From Gammaproteobacteria bacterium (GTDB lineage Bacteria; Pseudomonadota; Gammaproteobacteria; Steroidobacterales; Woeseiaceae), in NCBI GenBank assembly GCA_013151645.1, contig JAADHU010000020.1:1-59255 (forward strand): a stretch of DNA of 59,255 nucleotides, written 5' to 3'. Both the position numbers and the translations under genes were made by a program. Under the pieces are notes generated by a model that saw nothing but the letters and a program-made list of their open reading frames with translations, did no database searches and was not told the DNA's origin. Below, one piece after another: positions 43,151-53,700 of this stretch (its first letter is position 1; every line of letters begins with the position of its first letter).

Positions 43151-43759
43151 CTACATCTTGGGCAGCGTTATTCTGAAGCCGGGTATATCGCATACCCGCA
43201 GATACCACGCCTGGATGGACGAACGGTCGGGCGCTGCATCGGCAAGCTGTAATTGCGAAATATTGGATGCAACGGATAAATCGGCGATGGTCGCAGAGTT
43301 TCCGGCGAGAAATCGATGCTGTTCGAGTGCATCGCCCAGAATTGCGCTCAGCTCGATCATGTTTTCTTCACCGCGTGCAATCTCGGCCTGATTGGCATCG
43401 TCTCCCATGAAAACCTTGTTGAGCACGATATCGATCACCGAACGCGACAAGCGACATTGATTCCAGTCGAGCCATTGTTCGACCGAGGCGCGCACGGCCG
43501 GATCCTCCGGATACCAGTCGGTCAGTGAATATTTGTGGCACAAATAGCGCAGGATTGCGTTCGACTCGTGGATCTTGACATCGCCGTCGACGAGCGTCGG
43601 TACCTGGTGATTCGGATTGATCTTGAGATAGTCCGCCGCCTTGTGCGCGCCTTCGTTGAGCGCGACAGGCACCGCTTCATAAGGTATATCGGCTTGTTCG
43701 AGCAGCGCGGCGACTCGCCGGGCATGCTGAGAAAACGGGTGGTGATAAAGCGTCAACAT
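43151..43759 (-). CDS. Glutathione S-transferase
   Basis: A 202-residue GST starting at the ATG at 43759 (AAGGGA upstream). The thioredoxin-like domain begins TLYHHPFSQHARRVAALLE, with Ser in the first loop as likely glutathione-activating residue. NPNHQVPTLVDGDVKIHESNAIL (about 51-72) is the glutathione-binding region. The helical domain includes GNSATIADLSVASNI. It is divergent from a WYL-domain regulator across a palindromic operator, the typical arrangement of a detoxification gene under its own repressor. The AlkC gene downstream is only 15 bases away, so both may be controlled together. Confidence 0.9.
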   Translation of the reverse strand: MLTLYHHPFSQHARRVAALLEQADIPYEAVPVALNEGAHKAADYLKINPNHQVPTLVDGDVKIHESNAILRYLCHKYSLTDWYPEDPAVRASVEQWLDWNQCRLSRSVIDIVLNKVFMGDDANQAEIARGEENMIELSAILGDALEQHRFLAGNSATIADLSVASNISQLQLADAAPDRSSIQAWYLRVCDIPGFRITLPKM

Positions 43760-43799
43760 GGTGTTATTCCCTTTAGTAGTGAAGCGCCATTCTCCACCG

Positions 43800-43833
43800 C
43801 CCTCCTGACAGCGTGTTGTCAGGAGGGTGTCAG
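43800..43833. promoter_or_regulatory. Palindromic operator between GST and WYL regulator genes
   Basis: An 11-bp perfect inverted repeat, CCCTCCTGACA at 43800-43810 and TGTCAGGAGGG at 43817-43827, with six bases between. TGTCAG recurs at 43828-43833, 11 bases (about one helical turn) after the first copy. The element lies in the 102-base gap between the divergent GST and WYL regulator starts, where the regulator would control both promoters. Confidence 0.7.
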
Positions 43834-43861
43834 TAAGGTAAAAAGATTGTGGAGGTACAAG

Positions 43862-44560
43862 ATGCGTCGAGCGGACCGATTGTTTCGCATTGTCGAATAC
43901 CTGAAAGCGCGCCGACAGGCGGTCACGGCGGACACCCTGGCGACCGAGCTTGCCGTCAGTGTACGCACCGTTTACCGGGATATCGCCGACCTCTGTCGTT
44001 CCAATGTACCGATTCTCGGTGAGGCGGGGGTCGGCTACGTTCTCGATAAGGACTATACGGTACGGCCGCTCATGTTTAACGTCGAGGAGCTCGATGCGCT
44101 GGCGCTTGGCGCGCAAATGGTGGGTAGCTGGGGCGACCCGGATATCGCAGTTTCCGCAAGGCGCGCAATTGACAAGATTGCGGCGGTTTTGCCAGACACG
44201 TTACGCCAGGAAATTTTACAGACGGCGCTGTTCTCGCCGCCTAGCCAGGCAAGATTGCCGATCAAGATTGACTCGTCGGCACTCCGCAGGGCCATTCGCA
44301 CAAAGCACAAGGTCGAAATCGACTATGAGGCCCTGAGTGGTGCGAAGACAACGAGAATCGTCAGGCCGCTTTGCCTCGCCTTTTTCGGCCCGGTATGGCT
44401 GTTTACCGGCTGGTGCGAAACTCGCCAGGACTTCCGCAATTTCCGGCTGGACAGGATCAGTCGACTGGTGATCAGCGAGCAGCAATTCGCGGACGAAAAA
44501 GGCAAGCGACTAACGGACTACAAACACGACGAAGAGAAAAAGCGGACGCCGGTTTGCTAG
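43862..44560 (+). CDS. WYL-domain transcriptional regulator (YafY/DeoR-like)
   Basis: A 232-residue regulator starting at the ATG at 43862, with GGAGGT nine bases upstream. The N-terminal winged helix is MRRADRLFRIVEYLKARRQA to VSVRTVYRDIADLCRSNVPI (1-50). The C-terminal WYL domain (about 140-210) has KHKVEIDYEALSGAKTTRIVRPLCLAFFGPVWLFTGW. These regulators bind nucleotides or other ligands through the WYL domain. It faces the GST gene across the operator at 43800-43833 and probably represses both. Confidence 0.9.
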   Translation: MRRADRLFRIVEYLKARRQAVTADTLATELAVSVRTVYRDIADLCRSNVPILGEAGVGYVLDKDYTVRPLMFNVEELDALALGAQMVGSWGDPDIAVSARRAIDKIAAVLPDTLRQEILQTALFSPPSQARLPIKIDSSALRRAIRTKHKVEIDYEALSGAKTTRIVRPLCLAFFGPVWLFTGWCETRQDFRNFRLDRISRLVISEQQFADEKGKRLTDYKHDEEKKRTPVC

Positions 44561-44566
44561 TCCGGA

Positions 44567-46624
44567 CTAGGGCAATGCTTCCGCCTGCATTCTGGACCAT
44601 TGCTCGAACAGTATTTTTTGCTCTTTTGTCAGCGCCTCATAGAGGCCACCCGTCGCTCGAAATCGCCAGGGGAAAAACGGCGTATAGGTTTCGTCAAGCG
44701 ACAATGTCGATCCCGGACGATATGATTCCCGCGTGGCTTTGAGGGTATACGCTTCGTCGCGCATCAATTGCTGAATCGCAAGACTTGACCATTGTTGCCG
44801 CGTGAGTTCACCTTCGACTTTGAGCGTGCGCAACATATCGGCCTCGGTACCGTAGTCCATTGCGTAGCTCTGCGATATTGTTGCTGACGTTGGCAGGCCA
44901 GCTTCCAGGACCGTTGTTCTTGTTGCATAAATCCTTGGCGAGAACAGTGGCCGCCGCAAATCCCGGTCGGCGTACAACGTCGTTTTCTTGAGTCGCGAAA
45001 TCACCGGCACCTGCGCAGATTCCAGTCGGCCCGGTATACGCTCCACACCGGGTAACATGCCGAGCTCAACCTCGCTCGCCAGATACACTCGTCGAGTATC
45101 GGTATTGCGGTCCGGCGGCAGGCTCAGCAGCAGAGCCTCCGCTTCCGCTGGCGGCAAACTCCAGAACGGGTCGATGTAGTCACCTGAGCCGAGATTGATT
45201 GTGTCCGGCGAACACGGCCCGCTAATGCCCGCGAACGACGCACTTGGATTCAGCGCATTGAGCAGGAAGCCGTTGTTCTGGAAATCGTACCTGGGCATGA
45301 CGATTTCGTTGACGATCAAGAAACGCCGCGGCGGCGCCACGGCACGTCGCAGTATCTGTGGCAATCCTGTATCGACAAAGGCCTGTTGATATCGCTTCAC
45401 CTCAAATTCATTGGCGCCCCGCCACTGGCCGTTGTGACCCGGTTCAAAATAGGCGGCCTTTTGAGCGTCGGAGAGATATTGGTTGGCAACGCACCGGGCC
45501 CGAGTCGGTACCGTAAACAACTCCGGTGCTGCCCCCATGAACAGAAAATCCGCGTAGGTCTCCAGATTGGCGAGCGCCAGCCGGTCAGCTTCACTGGAGT
45601 CAATAAGCACCAGATCTTTGCTGGTCCTGAGTTTAAATTGTTTCGCCTCTGCAGCCGCGGTCGCGACAGTCTCCCGGGCATGAAACGGCGTCGAAACGTC
45701 GCCGCCCGTATCCAGGCCGGTATCCTCGCCACGCTGGTACCAGGTCCCGAAGGTTTCACCGGGAACCGCCGATTGCTCACGGTAGCCGTGTGCTTCCACG
45801 CCAACGTAGTCAAAACCCTTGATCGATTCGACGCGCGCCTTGAGGTCACAACGGCGTCTCCCTGCCGGGGAATCTTCGTTCATGCCGATAACCGTAATCT
45901 GCAGGCCAACGAAGATTGCCGCGCTATTGCCCTTCGCGACGGTATTTTGATTACGCGATATAAACGCTTCGGCCTCGCTCGCTGAAACGCTGATTTTCGG
46001 CAGTTCGAACGAGCGGTCAAGCTGAATGCAGTTTACGCCCCCGGCGGCGCCTCCCGTCGGCAGATCTGTGATCTTGAACGGAGCATTGCCGTAGACCGGG
46101 AATGTTTCCGTGTCGAAATCGTAACGCGAGGGAATCAGCGTCACCGGCCAGAAAATACGGAGTGTCGTGCGTGGATTCATCTCCATGTTCTGAATCCGTG
46201 CGTGCCAACGCTGTGTTAATTCGCGACGGGCAAACGCGTCGGTCGCGCCACGTATATCCGCTGTCCACTCATCCGTGAACAAAGCGGTCGCGAAATCGAC
46301 GGTTGACGTCTCCGCCGTTCCACGGCCGGCGGCGGCTCTTCCGGGAACATCTAATCGTTCCGGCTCGAAGTGCAAAAGAATACGGGCGAACTGCTCGACG
46401 GGAATCTGTGCCGACAATCGTGAATTGTTGATCCTTTGCGGCATGGCATCGTCGGACAGCGCGACCATGCGCGCGATCCCTTTGTTGGCCATGAGATTAA
46501 GCACCTTCGGACTCACACCACTGTCAGCCACCGCGGCGCCTGAATGAGCGCACGCCAACGTGGCCAATATCAATCGCGCCACCAGGTTTATCATGCCGGT
46601 TTCCTGGGTGATTTTTCGATGCAC
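44567..46624 (-). CDS. Exported protein of unknown function, paralogue 1
   Basis: The 685-residue product (start 46624 behind GAGGAG, or the ATG at 46594 behind AGGAAA) has a signal peptide ending near GAAVADS. It is clearly homologous along its length to the next gene upstream. Shared blocks include RFLIVNEIVMPRYDFQNNGF, FWSLPPAEAEALLLSLP, LASEVELG, ATTLYADRDLRRPLFSPRIY-type and SYAMDYGTEADMLRTLK, and both end in QAEALP/QAAALP. I recognise no catalytic motif or known family with confidence; DUF4852-like proteins may be related. It starts 18 bases after the upstream paralogue, so the pair is co-transcribed. Periplasmic location is inferred from the leader. Confidence 0.72.
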   Translation of the reverse strand: MHRKITQETGMINLVARLILATLACAHSGAAVADSGVSPKVLNLMANKGIARMVALSDDAMPQRINNSRLSAQIPVEQFARILLHFEPERLDVPGRAAAGRGTAETSTVDFATALFTDEWTADIRGATDAFARRELTQRWHARIQNMEMNPRTTLRIFWPVTLIPSRYDFDTETFPVYGNAPFKITDLPTGGAAGGVNCIQLDRSFELPKISVSASEAEAFISRNQNTVAKGNSAAIFVGLQITVIGMNEDSPAGRRRCDLKARVESIKGFDYVGVEAHGYREQSAVPGETFGTWYQRGEDTGLDTGGDVSTPFHARETVATAAAEAKQFKLRTSKDLVLIDSSEADRLALANLETYADFLFMGAAPELFTVPTRARCVANQYLSDAQKAAYFEPGHNGQWRGANEFEVKRYQQAFVDTGLPQILRRAVAPPRRFLIVNEIVMPRYDFQNNGFLLNALNPSASFAGISGPCSPDTINLGSGDYIDPFWSLPPAEAEALLLSLPPDRNTDTRRVYLASEVELGMLPGVERIPGRLESAQVPVISRLKKTTLYADRDLRRPLFSPRIYATRTTVLEAGLPTSATISQSYAMDYGTEADMLRTLKVEGELTRQQWSSLAIQQLMRDEAYTLKATRESYRPGSTLSLDETYTPFFPWRFRATGGLYEALTKEQKILFEQWSRMQAEALP

Positions 46625-46642
46625 GTTCTCTCCTCGTGACGG

Positions 46643-48685
46643 CTACGGTAGTGCGGCCGCCTGGCGTTTCGCCCATGCTATGAACAGGGCCATCTGCTCA
46701 GGCGTCATCGTGTGTGCCTCGAGGCCCGAGTTCCGGCCTTCGATGCCGTGCGGGAAAAACGGCGTATATTGCTCATCCTGCGCGTACACTGTGTCCGCTG
46801 ACATGGTCTGCGGCCGGTAATTTGGCTTCATGAACGAATAATAACGCGCGTCACGACTCTGTTGTTGCGCCAGTAGTTGCGGCCATTCCCACTCCTCGAA
46901 ATCCCCACGGGCTTTAAGCAGCCGCAGGTAATCTCCCTCGCCGCCGTAGTCGATCCGGTAGGTTCTCGAGTACGCTGTGGAATCGGGCATACCCGCTTCC
47001 AGAACAGACGGTGCAGCCCGAATAATCGGCGGCGAAAATATCTCGCGAGTCAACTCCTTGTCTGCATAGAGGCGTGCAGAAAGAATTTTTAATCGCAATG
47101 GGGGTTGCCCTGCTAAGGAGCCGTCGCGTCGCCGCGCTTGTGCCGATTTCAGGTTGACCAGTTCCACCTCGGTCGCCATATAGGCCGTGCGTATCTTGCG
47201 CGTTCCGACCGTGTGAGAAACCGGCACGCCGTTGAGAACCGCTTCGGCATCTGCCGGCGCAATACTCCAGAACTGATGCAGTTGATCCGCCATTGGCAAA
47301 ATCTGCAACCGTTTGAAGCAATGGCCGAAGAAAGTATCCACCGTCGCCGTCGCGTTCAGACTATTGAGCCAGAACCCACCCTGTTCGAAGTCGTATTCCG
47401 GTAGCGTTACGTCGCCGAGAATCAAGAAGCGCTGTGGGGTCTGCACACGACGGGCCTGCAGTTTCGGCAATGCGTCCTTCTTGAAAGCCGCATCAGTACG
47501 CCGTTGCTCGAATTCTGTAGCGCCGCGCCAGGCGGCACGTCGGGTTTTGCCGCTGAAATACCGCTGGTCATCCTCGGCGGTCAGATAGGTCTGTGTCATG
47601 CAGCGCGCAGCGGCGGCACCGTCGAAGGCACTCGGGTACACGCCCAGGGTCAGAAAGTCTCCGTAATCCATGAGCGCGTCCAGAATCTTGTCTCTTGCCA
47701 CAAACCAGCTCGGAGCGGTTCCCGCGGGTGGCATGACGATCAATCCCTTACGCGTCTGCAGATTAAATGCCCGGGCTTCGACCGGGGCATCGGCTGATGG
47801 CTCTCGTTGGTCGTAGGGAATCTGCACCGCGGTTGCCGTGTTCGCGGCGGCAGCGCGAGAATAATAGGCCGTCATAACAGCGCCAGGCACAGCATAGGTA
47901 GTGCTGTAATCGTCGCTGCCGAGGTATTCCACCGCGTCGATCGAAAGGACTTGCGCGGCTAACTGGCAGCGCGGGCGCGCGGCGCCTTTGGTGCCGGGCT
48001 TGCCGGTAATTCTGAGCTGCACCGCCACGAAAATCGAGGCACCACGACCGGGAATGCGTGAATTGCGGTTTTTCGCCAGAAAAGACTTAACTTCGCTTTC
48101 CGGCACATCATAGGCGTTTAGATCCAGCGTCCTGTCCAGCTTCAAACACGCAAACCCGGGGACGCCGGATGAAATCGGCGATTCTTCCTGTAAAGCGAAG
48201 GCCATCGGAAAGGTCTGCGCCTCAAAATCATACGCGTTGGTATTCAGCATGACGGGTAAGAATACATTGAGTGTCAGCGATTCCTTCGTCTCCCTGTCAG
48301 CTAACCGGGTACGCCAGCCCTCAATGATACTGCGCCGCTTGAAGGGGCTCGTACGGTACTCTGGCGAGCGCTGAACCTGCGCGAACTCTTCAGCATAAAA
48401 AAGTCGCGTATACGCTTCGACGAAACCGTCGTCAGCCAGCGATTCGGGATAATGGTGCAAATATATGCTCGCAAACGCCAATTGCGGTGGAACCAGGCTT
48501 GCGTAGTAGTCTGGCATCCTTTGCCGTTCATCGTTTAACGCGAACAGCTGACCCAACTGTCCGCCGCGCGAACTACTGACCGCGTTCAGCGTATCCGCAA
48601 CGGCCGCGGTGACTGCCAGACCGGCACAAAAGACAAGCGCAAACATCATGACGTTGCGCACGCGGGAGACAGGTTGAGCAGGCAT
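46643..48685 (-). CDS. Exported protein of unknown function, paralogue 2
   Basis: A 680-residue product from the ATG at 48685 (GGAGGATATT directly upstream; an earlier ATG at 48709 lacks this support). The signal peptide ends near VTAAVADT. The mature part follows the same plan as the downstream paralogue: an N-terminal region with YLHHYPESLADDGF, a middle NLQTRKGLIVMPP, then RFLILGDVTLPEYDFEQGGF, ATEVELVNLK, KILSARLYADKELTREIFSP, and a C-terminal YTPFFPHGIEGR and EQMALFIAWAKRQAAALP. Cysteines at two conserved sites could form disulfides. Function unknown. It is the first gene of the pair, 211 bases from the transporter gene on its 5' side. Confidence 0.72.
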   Translation of the reverse strand: MPAQPVSRVRNVMMFALVFCAGLAVTAAVADTLNAVSSSRGGQLGQLFALNDERQRMPDYYASLVPPQLAFASIYLHHYPESLADDGFVEAYTRLFYAEEFAQVQRSPEYRTSPFKRRSIIEGWRTRLADRETKESLTLNVFLPVMLNTNAYDFEAQTFPMAFALQEESPISSGVPGFACLKLDRTLDLNAYDVPESEVKSFLAKNRNSRIPGRGASIFVAVQLRITGKPGTKGAARPRCQLAAQVLSIDAVEYLGSDDYSTTYAVPGAVMTAYYSRAAAANTATAVQIPYDQREPSADAPVEARAFNLQTRKGLIVMPPAGTAPSWFVARDKILDALMDYGDFLTLGVYPSAFDGAAAARCMTQTYLTAEDDQRYFSGKTRRAAWRGATEFEQRRTDAAFKKDALPKLQARRVQTPQRFLILGDVTLPEYDFEQGGFWLNSLNATATVDTFFGHCFKRLQILPMADQLHQFWSIAPADAEAVLNGVPVSHTVGTRKIRTAYMATEVELVNLKSAQARRRDGSLAGQPPLRLKILSARLYADKELTREIFSPPIIRAAPSVLEAGMPDSTAYSRTYRIDYGGEGDYLRLLKARGDFEEWEWPQLLAQQQSRDARYYSFMKPNYRPQTMSADTVYAQDEQYTPFFPHGIEGRNSGLEAHTMTPEQMALFIAWAKRQAAALP

Positions 48686-48896
48686 AATATCCTCCATGAA
48701 AGATCGCATTCCGTGAACGCCCTGAACGGCGCAGGTCTCGCCGGGCGAATGACACTTTTTTGTTGGTATAACTCTAACTTAAAGTGGCCGCATTTTCTTC
48801 CTGGCGCCGTCTGCTGTGCACATGACGGCTTGCCGCTGCCGGTCTATGGAGAACAACCGTCGCCAGACGCCACCTGTATTTTCATGTGCCCGTCGG

Positions 48897-50081
48897 TCAA
48901 CCGGCCGGCACCGCGAAAACCAGAACAAAACCGAGAATCAAGCCGATAAAAACGAAACGGATGCGTTGCATCAGGCTGTGGCAAACCGAGAACGCGACCA
49001 TGCATTGCAGCAAATAATAAAAAGCGAAAGCACGGGATGCCAGGGCAATAATCTCGAATGTAGAACCCGACCAGGCCAGCGCCATCGCTGAACCGCCAAC
49101 GAGCAGGTAGCCCCAACGCGTACTGATACGTTGCTGACTGGTTTCCTTGATATTCGCGGAGGCCGCAAGGGTATCTGCTACGGCGGCCGAGAATTGCGAC
49201 AAACTGGCCGCTACGATCAATGGCAAGGGCAGGAGTAACGAGGCCGTCGCGGCCAGAGTGATCAAACTGTTGTCGCCGTAATCTCCGTTCAGGGCCGGTA
49301 CGATCGGTTGTGCCAATGTAACGAACAGCACATAGACACTGAGCGACAAATATTGTGACCAGCGCGAGGCCCGGATACGCGTGCCGGTGTCAAAACTTTC
49401 GCCCAGATAGCGGGTTGTTTCGAAGCCCTGCACAACGATCAGGGTGCCGGCCACAATCGTCGCGATTTCCCAGAGACTACGGTCAGGAGTGCCCGGCAAT
49501 GAAAATTTTCCTTGCGCCAGAAATTGATTGATATCGTAGACCGCGAACATGATGAGCAGCAGTGCCAGGATCAAAAGGGTTACGTAGAGTGCCCAGCGTT
49601 CCAGCTTCTCCAGTGGAGCCAAGCCCCCCAGCAATCCGATTGTCGTGATCACGCCGATTACTGTCGTTGTCAGAAGGCTCTTGTTAAAAGCGGTGTCCAA
49701 GCCGAAGTCGGCGAGTACAAAAGCCGAGAGAATGTGGACGTACAGGCAAACTGACACCACATAAGCCGCAACAAGCGCGAAATCAGAAAGCCGTTCCACG
49801 ACAACAGTGAAACGCTTGATTCCTTTCGCCAGGACGGGCTCGGCACACAGGATGTTATGTCGGACAATCGTGCCGACCAGAAACGCCACGATGGCGACGA
49901 CGACTATCGCCGGCACGGCATAGATGCCAACCGCGCTCGCCAGAATCGGCACCACCACGAGGAAGCCGCTGCCGAAGATAGACGCCAGCGGCGTACTCAT
50001 CGCCGGAACGATATTTCTTGCCGATGTATCGCCTGTTCCTGTATCGCAGCTGTCAGGGTTGAGCGGCCGATTCGATGACAT
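48897..50081 (-). CDS. APC-superfamily-like transporter, putative
   Basis: The 394-residue protein has about eleven hydrophobic helices; the first, SIFGSGFLVVVPILASAVGIY (about 34-54), has the glycine-rich unwound-helix look of amino acid / polyamine permeases. The segment VVQGFETTRYLGESFDTGTR (about 218-237) matches the conserved helix-6 turn seen in APC transporters. I see no decisive signature of a specific substrate. It lies upstream of the two exported paralogues on the same strand, with 211 bases between, so linkage is uncertain. It is shorter than most APC permeases (about 450 residues). Confidence 0.75.
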   Translation of the reverse strand: MSSNRPLNPDSCDTGTGDTSARNIVPAMSTPLASIFGSGFLVVVPILASAVGIYAVPAIVVVAIVAFLVGTIVRHNILCAEPVLAKGIKRFTVVVERLSDFALVAAYVVSVCLYVHILSAFVLADFGLDTAFNKSLLTTTVIGVITTIGLLGGLAPLEKLERWALYVTLLILALLLIMFAVYDINQFLAQGKFSLPGTPDRSLWEIATIVAGTLIVVQGFETTRYLGESFDTGTRIRASRWSQYLSLSVYVLFVTLAQPIVPALNGDYGDNSLITLAATASLLLPLPLIVAASLSQFSAAVADTLAASANIKETSQQRISTRWGYLLVGGSAMALAWSGSTFEIIALASRAFAFYYLLQCMVAFSVCHSLMQRIRFVFIGLILGFVLVFAVPAG

Positions 50082-50213
50082 GAGTTGCTCCCGGTTGAAT
50101 ATTCTTGGTCCTGCTATCGAACGAGAACGCCCCGGAAAGCCGAAGCCCTCGCATGAGGCATGCCAGACATCGACATGGTCTATGGCGGACTGAGATTCAT
50201 TGGTGCAGCGCGA

Positions 50214-50492
50214 CTAGCGCCCTCGTTCAAAGAGGTCCACCAGTTCCCAGATCTTTTCACGCTGATCGTCACCTGAGCCATCTTGTAGCGCATGGTCGAT
50301 GCAAACGCGTGCATGATCCCGCAACAGCTCCGTTTCGACTTTTTTTAGCGCGGCCTTGGCAGCCTGTATCTGGTGCAGGATATCGATGCAATAGCGATCC
50401 TCATCGAGCATGCGCACGAGCCCGCGAATCTGGCCTTCAACCCGCTTCAGGCGTCGGGAGATGGCTTGTCGTTCTTGCGACATTTCTTTCAT
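50214..50492 (-). CDS. csoR: CsoR-family copper-sensing repressor
   Basis: A 92-residue all-helical metal sensor from the ATG at 50492 (a nearby ATG is at 50483). Cys35, His60 and Cys64 have the spacing of the Cu(I) ligands C36/H61/C65 in the founding CsoR, rather than the Cys/His set of formaldehyde-sensing FrmR proteins. RLKRVEGQIRGLVRMLDED marks the DNA-binding helix 1. A longer ATG at 50534 would lie inside its own operator, so I reject it. It is divergent from the cusA-like operon, and G-tract operators lie before both genes. Apo protein should repress and Cu(I) should release it. Confidence 0.93.
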   Translation of the reverse strand: MKEMSQERQAISRRLKRVEGQIRGLVRMLDEDRYCIDILHQIQAAKAALKKVETELLRDHARVCIDHALQDGSGDDQREKIWELVDLFERGR

Positions 50493-50525
50493 ACGTGCTT
50501 CTGATCCGTCTTGGTCGAAACTGGC

Positions 50526-50546
50526 AGTATACACCTAGGGGGTATA
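50526..50546 (-). promoter_or_regulatory. CsoR operator with csoR -10 element
   Basis: TATACACCTAGGGGGTATA at 50528-50546 is a near-palindrome of the CsoR G-tract type. On the minus strand TATACT at 50531-50526 would be the csoR -10 box, putting transcription start near 50519, inside the longer open frame; this supports the csoR start at 50492 or 50483. Confidence 0.75.
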
Positions 50547-50615
50547 TCTCTCCTCATCGAATCGGCGCTCGACGCAGGCGTCCGCAGAATGCCTGAAGGA
50601 ATCATCGTCCGACTG

Positions 50616-50642
50616 TTGACTCATACCCCTAGGGGGTATACT
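50616..50642 (+). promoter_or_regulatory. Copper-responsive promoter/operator of the cus operon
   Basis: The operator ATACCCCTAGGGGGTATA at 50623-50640 matches the CsoR consensus and the copy before csoR. It lies between a -35 TTGACT at 50616-50621 and a -10 TATACT at 50637-50642. The 15-base spacer is short, but a bound repressor here would block polymerase. The cusA start is 122 bases downstream. Confidence 0.75.
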
Positions 50643-50764
50643 GTGACGAACATCTTGATCAGGCAAGAGACCTGTTTTCACGCGATGGGCCGCGTTCCGC
50701 GAACCAATCTGGACGCTTTGCAATCTCTCACGCAAGCAGCGATGTTGAATAAAGGAAGACAACC

Positions 50765-53700
50765 ATGATCCGATCAATAATCGATGGCACACTAAGAAAT
50801 AAGATGCTGGTGTTCATGGCGACCGGGTTTCTTATCCTGGCGGGCCTTTGGTCGGTGAAGAATATCTCGCTGGATGCTATTCCGGACCTCTCCGACGTAC
50901 AGGTCATTCTATTCACGGAGTTTCCAGGCCAGGCGCCACAAGTGGTGGAGGATCAGGTCACCTATCCGTTGACCACGACAATGCTGCAGGTTCCCGGTGC
51001 CAAGTTGGTGCGCGGCTATTCCTTTTTTAATTATTCCTTTGTGTACATCATCTTTGAAGAAGGCACGGATATGTACTGGGCACGCTCGCGCGTGCTCGAG
51101 TACGCCAGTTCCGCTGCCAGAGATTTACCGGCCGGCGTTCAACCTGTACTGGGTCCGGATGCCACCGGTGTAGGCTGGATTTATCAGTATGTATTGATAG
51201 ACAAGACGGGCAAGCACGACCTGTCCGAGCTTCGCTCGCTGCAAGACTGGGTCATTCGATACCGTCTGGAAACGGTCAAGAACGTATCCGAGGTCGCGTC
51301 GGTCGGCGGGTTCGTCAAGCAATACCAGGTTGAAGTGGATCCTAACATCTTGCTTGGATACAACATTCCGTTGTCCAAGGTCAAAAACGCCATAATGCGC
51401 TCGAACAACGATGTTGGTGGTCGTTTGGTTGAAATGGCCGAAACCGAATTTCTGGTGCGCGGGCTCGGGTATATCAAATCGGTTGACGACTTGAATCAGA
51501 TTCCCGTCGGTGCCGATGCCAACGGCACGCCCATTCGCTTGCAGGATGTCGCTCATGTGCATCTGGGGCCGGAACTTCGCCGCGGTGTCGTGGACTACAA
51601 CGGTGAGGGCGATGCCGCCGGCGGTATCGTAGTGATGCGATTCGGCGAAAATGCGTTGACCACGATTGAAGCCATTCGTGAAAGAATCGCGGAATTGCAG
51701 GAAATCATGCCGGAGGGCGTGGAGATCGTGCCGGTGTACGACCGGGGCGCGTTGATTGAGCGCGCGGTCGACAACCTCACGGAAAAGCTGTTTGAGGAAT
51801 TTGTGGTCATTGCCCTGGTGTGCATGATTTTCCTGATGCACGCTCGATCCGCTCTGGTCGCCATTATCACCTTGCCCATGGGTATGCTGATGGCCTTCAT
51901 CCTGATGCAATGGCAGGGTTTGTCCGCCAACATTATGTCCCTTGGCGGTATCGCCATCACCTTAGGTGCGATGGTGGATGGCGCCATTGTGCTCATCGAA
52001 AATTCGCACAAACACCTGGAGAACGGCGAGAAGGAAAAGGGCTCGGAACTGACCATCCCCGAGCGTTGGTCAGCGATACGAGACGCATCGAATGAGGTCG
52101 CCCCGGCCCTGTTCTTTTCGCTGCTGATCATCACCTCATCCTACCTGGTGATTTTCACGTTGCAGGAGCAATCCGGCCGATTATTCAAGCCGCTTGCTTT
52201 TACTGCTACCTATATCATGGCGTCGGCTGCCGTTCTCGCCGTGACCCTTGTGCCGCTGCTGATGGGCTATTTTATCCGCGGCAAGATCATGCCCGAAGAA
52301 AAAAATCCGGTGAATCGATTCCTGAAATTTATTCATCGCCCCGCGCTGACCAATGCCTTGAAATACAAATGGGCAACGCTTGGCGTGGCACTGGCTGTAT
52401 TGATGAGCGTCGCCTATCCGCTGAGCAAACTGGGCAGCGAATTCATGCCACCGCTCGATGAGGGCGACATCCTCTATATGCCCACTGCTCTTCCCGGTAT
52501 TTCGATCACCAAGGGGAAGGAATTGATGCAGCAAATGAACAAGATCCTGATTACCTTCCCCGAGGTGAAGTCCGTGTTCGGCAAAAACGGGCGGGCGGAA
52601 ACATCCACCGACCCGGCTTCTCTGGCGATGACGGAGATTACGATCCGCGTCAAACCCAGGGAGGAATGGCCGGATCCGTCAAAAACGACGGCACAACTGG
52701 TTGACGAAATGGACCAGGCCATTCAGTTTCCGGCCGTGGCCAATGCGTGGGGCTTCCCGATCAAGACCCGCATCGACATGCTGTCCACCGGCATCAAGAC
52801 ACCGGTGGGCATCAAGATCATCGGTCCGGATCTGTCAGTACTGCAGCGCGTCGGCAAAGAAATTGAGGGCGCGCTGATCATGCTGCCCGAAACCAAGTCG
52901 GCCATGGGTGACCGGGCAATGGGTGGGTACTACCTGGACTTCGAAATAAATCGTGAAGAAGCAGCACGCTACAATCTGACCGTTGGCGATGTGCAAGACG
53001 TTATTCAATCCGCGGTTGGCGGCATGAACATTACGGAGACGGTGGAGGGTCTGGAACGCTACCCGGTCAATCTGCGCTATGCGCGCGCGCAGCGCAGCTC
53101 TCCGGAAGAGCTCAAACGTATGCTCATTTCCACGCCGAGCGGCATGCAGATTCCCATTGCTCAGGTTGCTGATTTAATTATTCGCCGTGGACCTCCTTCA
53201 ATCAAAAGTGAGAATTCCCTGTCCGATACCTGGATATATGTCGACATCAAGAGCTCGGATATCGGCGGCTATGTTGAGAAAGCTAAAGCGGCGGTCGCCA
53301 AGTCCGTGGATATCCCGGCCGGTTATGAGGTGCTCTGGTCCGGGCAATACGAATACATGCAGCAGGCCAATGCGCGGATGAAGTTAGCGGCTCCATTGGT
53401 GTTAGTGATCATCTTCTTGCTGCTGTATTTCAATTTCAAGACGATGATAGAGCCGCTGGTTGTGATGGCCTCGGTACCATTCGCGCTGGTCGGCGGAGCC
53501 TGGCTGATCTACCTGATGGATTACAATTTGAGCGTGGCAGTGGACGTGGGCTTTATAGCGCTTGCCGGCGTGGCGGCCGAAATCGGTGTGCTGGTGTTGA
53601 CATTTATCGGCCACGAAGTGGAGCGAAAACGCGCAGAGTTACAGCGCCCACTTTCTTCGAAAGAGATTTTTGACGCCGTGCTGAACGGTACTTCCCAACG

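Noticed and set aside
50493-50534. Longer ATG start for csoR
   Set aside because: It would place the CsoR operator and -10 element inside the coding region.
51125-51910. 261-residue open frame on the minus strand
   Set aside because: Antisense to cusA. The His-rich product looks metal-binding but arises from the complementary strand of a well-supported gene.
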